Below are positions 7,979-10,283 of a stretch of 10,283 bases of DNA, piece by piece. Position numbers and translations under genes: made by a program. The stretch lies in the NCBI GenBank assembly GCA_902578505.1, contig CACHDD010000033.1, positions 1 through 10,283 on the forward strand, read 5' to 3'. The stretch's first letter is position 1. Every line of letters starts with the position of its first letter. Source of the DNA: an uncultured Bacteroidota bacterium (GTDB taxonomy: Bacteria; Bacteroidota; Bacteroidia; Flavobacteriales; UA16). Below the pieces are notes generated by a model that was not told the origin of the DNA, searched no databases, and was given only the letters and a program-made list of their open reading frames with translations.

Positions 7979-8537
7979 TGTCTGTTTTTTTTCTATTTAA
8001 AATTTTCCGAAGGTTTCTTCTCGCCTTAGCAAGATTAGACTTAGAAGTTCCAACAGTAATACCAAGTGTTGAGGCAATTTCTTGGTGTGTCATGTTATCG
8101 AATACATTCAAATTGAACACTGCTCGGTACATTGGAGTCAATTGAGACATCGCCTCTTGTACATCATGTACCGTAAAAGTGTATTCGTCCTCATCAAATT
8201 CTTCTTCAAAACCATCATCAACAACATCTTCAAAGCTTTTATCCTCACCTAATACAAGGCCTGTAGCTTTTCGACGTCTAATGGCGTCAATTGAAGTATT
8301 TACCATTATTCGACGCATCCAACCTTCGAAAGAACCTTTGGAAGTATATCCCTCAATATTGGTAAATATCTTGAGAAATCCCTCCTGCACAACATCTTGT
8401 AAAGCATCCTTATCCGAAACATATCTCATGCACACACCAAACATCAAACGGTAGTATCGTTCAAAAATCCAACGCTGGGATTTTGATTCCCCTCGTCGGC
8501 ATCCTTGGATGTGGGCGAGCAATTCTTTGTTTTGCAT
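7971..8537 (-). CDS. ECF-type RNA polymerase sigma factor (sigma-70 family)
   Basis: This 188-residue protein has the two-domain ECF layout. Sigma region 2 covers about 25-90: a FERYYRLMFGVCMRYV helix, the DALQDVVQEGFLKIF core-binding stretch, then SFEGWMRRIMVNTSIDAIRRRK for -10 recognition and melting. Region 4 covers about 123-182 (SQLTPMYRAVFNL, then the helix-turn-helix MTHQEIASTLGITVGTSKSNLAKARRNL) and reads the -35 element. Between them is a strongly acidic linker (about 98-120, including DDGFEEEFDEDE). It directs core RNA polymerase to a small regulon. The gene heads a minus-strand unit and overlaps the next gene, a membrane protein likely to control it. The ATG at 8537 fits the expected N-terminus, with no better start nearby. 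No SusC/SusD or FecR-type partner follows, so this is not the common polysaccharide or iron surface-signalling arrangement. Confidence 0.93.
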   Translation of the reverse strand: MQNKELLAHIQGCRRGESKSQRWIFERYYRLMFGVCMRYVSDKDALQDVVQEGFLKIFTNIEGYTSKGSFEGWMRRIMVNTSIDAIRRRKATGLVLGEDKSFEDVVDDGFEEEFDEDEYTFTVHDVQEAMSQLTPMYRAVFNLNVFDNMTHQEIASTLGITVGTSKSNLAKARRNLRKILNRKKTDNV

Positions 8538-8631
8538 AGGTTCGCCGGTTGAATGACGTAGTTAAAATTATTTGGTTGCCTCAAAAAAGTTAAGACCTGA
8601 CATGCAATTTCGTGTATATCCTCTACCAACA

Positions 8632-8645
8632 CAAACGTACATTTG
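8632..8645. promoter_or_regulatory. Back-to-back divergent TAnnTTTG -7 elements between sigma gene and mnmA
   Basis: The 14 bases CAAACGTACATTTG contain TACATTTG on the plus strand (8638-8645) and TACGTTTG on the minus strand (8639 down to 8632), sharing the central TA. Both match the Bacteroidota housekeeping -7 consensus TAnnTTTG exactly. Placed by that consensus, plus-strand transcription would start at or beside the mnmA ATG at 8649 (leaderless), and minus-strand transcription near 8628, giving the sigma gene a leader of about 90 bases. Neither direction has a convincing -33 TTG/TTTG at normal spacing. The whole site is also a palindrome with one mismatched pair, so it could instead be, or double as, a regulator operator. 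The rest of 8538-8631 shows nothing I can name. Confidence 0.45.
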
Positions 8646-8648
8646 CAT

Positions 8649-9800
8649 ATGCGCATAGTTGTAGGTTTATCTGGAGGAGTTGACTCTAGTGTTGCAGCTC
8701 TAAAACTTTTAGAGCAAGGACATGAAGTAATAGGCATGTTTATGCGCAACTGGCATGACGAAAGTGTTACTGTAAGTAATGAATGTCCATGGATTGATGA
8801 TTCCAACGATGCTATGTTGGTTGCAGACCAACTTGGGATTCCCTTTCAAGTAATTGACCTAAGTGCAGAGTATAAAGAAAGAATTGTAGAATACATGTTT
8901 TCTGAATACAAGGCTGGTAGAACCCCTAATCCAGATGTTCTGTGTAATAAAGAAATCAAATTTGACTTATTTCTAAAAGCTGCTTTAAAACTTGGCGCTG
9001 ATGCAGTTGCAACTGGCCACTACTGCAGAAAGGATAAGGTAGATGGAGAGTTTAGGCTACTTGCTGGTGCTGATTCGAACAAAGATCAAAGCTATTTCCT
9101 CTGCCAACTAACCCAAAACCAATTAAAGTATGCTCTATTTCCCATAGGCAACTTGGAAAAGCCTGAATTAAGAAAAATTGCTAAGGATACAGGATTACAT
9201 ACTGCAGAAAAAAAAGACAGCCAAGGACTTTGTTTTATTGGAAAAGTGAGAATACCTGACTTTTTGCAACAAAAACTTAATGTTAAAAAGGGAAACATTG
9301 TTGAGATAGCTTCTAACCATGTAACCTTCAATAGAGACAACACTTCTTTAAATGAAAGGGCGAAACCATACACTTTAACACCAGAGATGGGACAAATAGT
9401 AGGTGAGCATCAAGGCGCTCATTTTTACACTATAGGCCAAAGAAAAGGACTCAACGTAGGCGGCAAACCTAAGCCATTATTCGTGATAGGCACTGACACA
9501 ATATCAAATACTATTTATGTTGGTTGTGGAGAAAATCACCCTGGATTACTAAGAGGTGCTTTGCTAATTAACAATGAAGATATTCACTGGATTCAGCCAT
9601 CACACAAGATCGAAGTAGGTGAATCTAAAAAATATCAGCTAAGATTCAGATACAGACAAAATCTTCAAAATGGAAAAATCCAAATGACTAAAGAAGGTTT
9701 ATACTTGCTTTTTGACGAACCACAAAAGGGAATAGCATCAGGACAATTCGCAACGTGGTACGATGGTGATGCCCTAGTAGGATCAGGGCCTATAGCCTAA
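8649..9800 (+). CDS. mnmA: tRNA-specific 2-thiouridylase MnmA
   Basis: The 383-residue cytoplasmic enzyme transfers sulfur to uridine 34 of tRNA-Lys, -Glu and -Gln, using ATP to adenylate the base. The N-terminal PP-loop motif is S8-G-G-V-D-S13. The catalytic pair is present: D96 and C99 in [12 protein letters not shown], and the second active cysteine C195 in [10 protein letters not shown], equivalent to D99, C102 and C199 of the E. coli enzyme. [27 protein letters not shown] and the C-terminal [15 protein letters not shown] segment complete the family pattern, and the length is normal. I chose the ATG at 8649 because it lies eight residues before the PP-loop; a TTG two codons upstream falls inside the predicted -7 element. 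No Shine-Dalgarno sequence is seen. The gene is divergent from the sigma gene and its end overlaps the convergent glycosyltransferase gene by four bases. Confidence 0.96.
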   Translation: MRIVVGLSGGVDSSVAALKLLEQGHEVIGMFMRNWHDESVTVSNECPWIDDSNDAMLVADQLGIPFQVIDLSAEYKERIVEYMFSEYKAGRTPNPDVLCNKEIKFDLFLKAALKLGADAVATGHYCRKDKVDGEFRLLAGADSNKDQSYFLCQLTQNQLKYALFPIGNLEKPELRKIAKDTGLHTAEKKDSQGLCFIGKVRIPDFLQQKLNVKKGNIVEIASNHVTFNRDNTSLNERAKPYTLTPEMGQIVGEHQGAHFYTIGQRKGLNVGGKPKPLFVIGTDTISNTIYVGCGENHPGLLRGALLINNEDIHWIQPSHKIEVGESKKYQLRFRYRQNLQNGKIQMTKEGLYLLFDEPQKGIASGQFATWYDGDALVGSGPIA

Positions 9801-10283
9801 ATCTCTTCAGATACTCCGTACTCTTTTCTAGAAGGATCAGTTCTAGAAATCATCTCTGCTAAAAAGCCTGTGAGGAATAATTGAGAACCTAAAATCATTC
9901 CAGCTAAGGCAACGTAAAACGCGCTAATCTCTGTGATGTTTTTGGCCTCTATACCCTGATTCATCGCATAGAGTTTATACCCACCAATGTAGCAAAAAAT
10001 TCCTGCGCTAATTAAGAAAGTTAAAGTGCCTAATAGGCCAAACAAATGCATGGGCTTCCTTGCGAAACGCTGCATAAAAACTATAGTCAGTAGATCTAAC
10101 ATACCATTAGTAAATCGTTCAAGTCCAAATTTTGTTACCCCGTATTTCCTCGCCTGATGCTGTACAACGTGCTCCCCTATTTTATTATATCCAGCAGCTT
10201 TAGCAAGAAGAGGAATGTACCTATGCATTTCGCCCTGAACCTCTATTGATTTTACAACTTCTAGGCGATAGCATTTTAAACCA
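9797..10283 (-). CDS. Family 2 glycosyltransferase, GtrB/DPM1-like, C-terminal part (5' end outside window)
   Basis: The frame continues unbroken through the right edge and stops with TAG at 9797-9799, so about 160 C-terminal residues are visible. An internal methionine at 10228 is not the start: upstream codons read [22 protein letters not shown], a conserved block of polyprenyl-phosphate sugar transferases. This is followed by [18 protein letters not shown], the [16 protein letters not shown] motif and two membrane helices (about [21 protein letters not shown] and [23 protein letters not shown]), as in GtrB/DPM1-type enzymes that load a sugar onto undecaprenyl phosphate at the inner membrane. 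The catalytic DxD part lies outside the window. It ends in an acidic, non-conserved tail ([10 protein letters not shown]). It converges on mnmA with a four-base overlap. The sugar and pathway cannot be told from this fragment. Confidence 0.88.
   Translation of the reverse strand, partial: GLKCYRLEVVKSIEVQGEMHRYIPLLAKAAGYNKIGEHVVQHQARKYGVTKFGLERFTNGMLDLLTIVFMQRFARKPMHLFGLLGTLTFLISAGIFCYIGGYKLYAMNQGIEAKNITEISAFYVALAGMILGSQLFLTGFLAEMISRTDPSRKEYGVSEEI

Noticed and set aside
8643..8645. TTG as the mnmA start
   Set aside because: It adds only two residues and lies within the predicted -7 element. The ATG at 8649 gives a normal family N-terminus.
8444..8806. Minus-strand open frame across the sigma/mnmA gap
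   Set aside because: It overlaps the sigma gene in another frame and the mnmA N-terminus on the opposite strand. The protein shows no recognisable motif.

Overview
The window looks like chromosomal DNA of an AT-rich Bacteroidota, most likely a Flavobacteriales member of the marine Cryomorphaceae/Crocinitomicaceae type. The grounds are a type IX secretion (T9SS) sorting domain on a large PKD/CUB repeat protein, an ECF sigma factor paired with a PKD-bearing membrane protein, TAnnTTTG-type -7 elements, and no Shine-Dalgarno sequence at the starts I inspected closely. The genus is inference only. I see no mobile element, CRISPR array, tRNA or rRNA, and no stretch over about 110 bases lacks a gene.

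Layout: (1) 1-2742, plus strand, is a tightly coupled run of three genes: the 3' end of an M1-family metallopeptidase, bioY (biotin ECF transporter S component), and a complete LTA4H-like M1 aminopeptidase lipoprotein. The junctions overlap (TAATG, then ATGA). (2) 2752-8537, minus strand, reads from right to left as ECF sigma factor, single-pass membrane protein (anti-sigma-like N-terminus, periplasmic PKD domains, divergent T9SS type-B-like C-terminal domain), then a 1273-residue secreted CUB/PKD/P-domain/Ig-like protein ending in a canonical T9SS type-B sorting domain. (3) 8649-9800, plus strand, is mnmA (tRNA U34 2-thiolase), divergent from the sigma gene and apparently leaderless. (4) 9797-10283, minus strand, is the C-terminal part of a GtrB/DPM1-like family 2 glycosyltransferase, cut by the window edge and overlapping mnmA tail to tail.

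How they work together: the first block joins peptide trimming with biotin uptake, a scavenging theme. The second block is the most interesting. A sigma factor, its probable membrane-bound regulator and a probable T9SS cargo lie in one transcription unit, and regulator and cargo share PKD and sorting-type domains. This suggests (inference) a surface or secretion-status signalling loop in which the regulator's outer part resembles the exported protein. The sigma/mnmA divergent region holds a near-palindrome made of two back-to-back TAnnTTTG elements.
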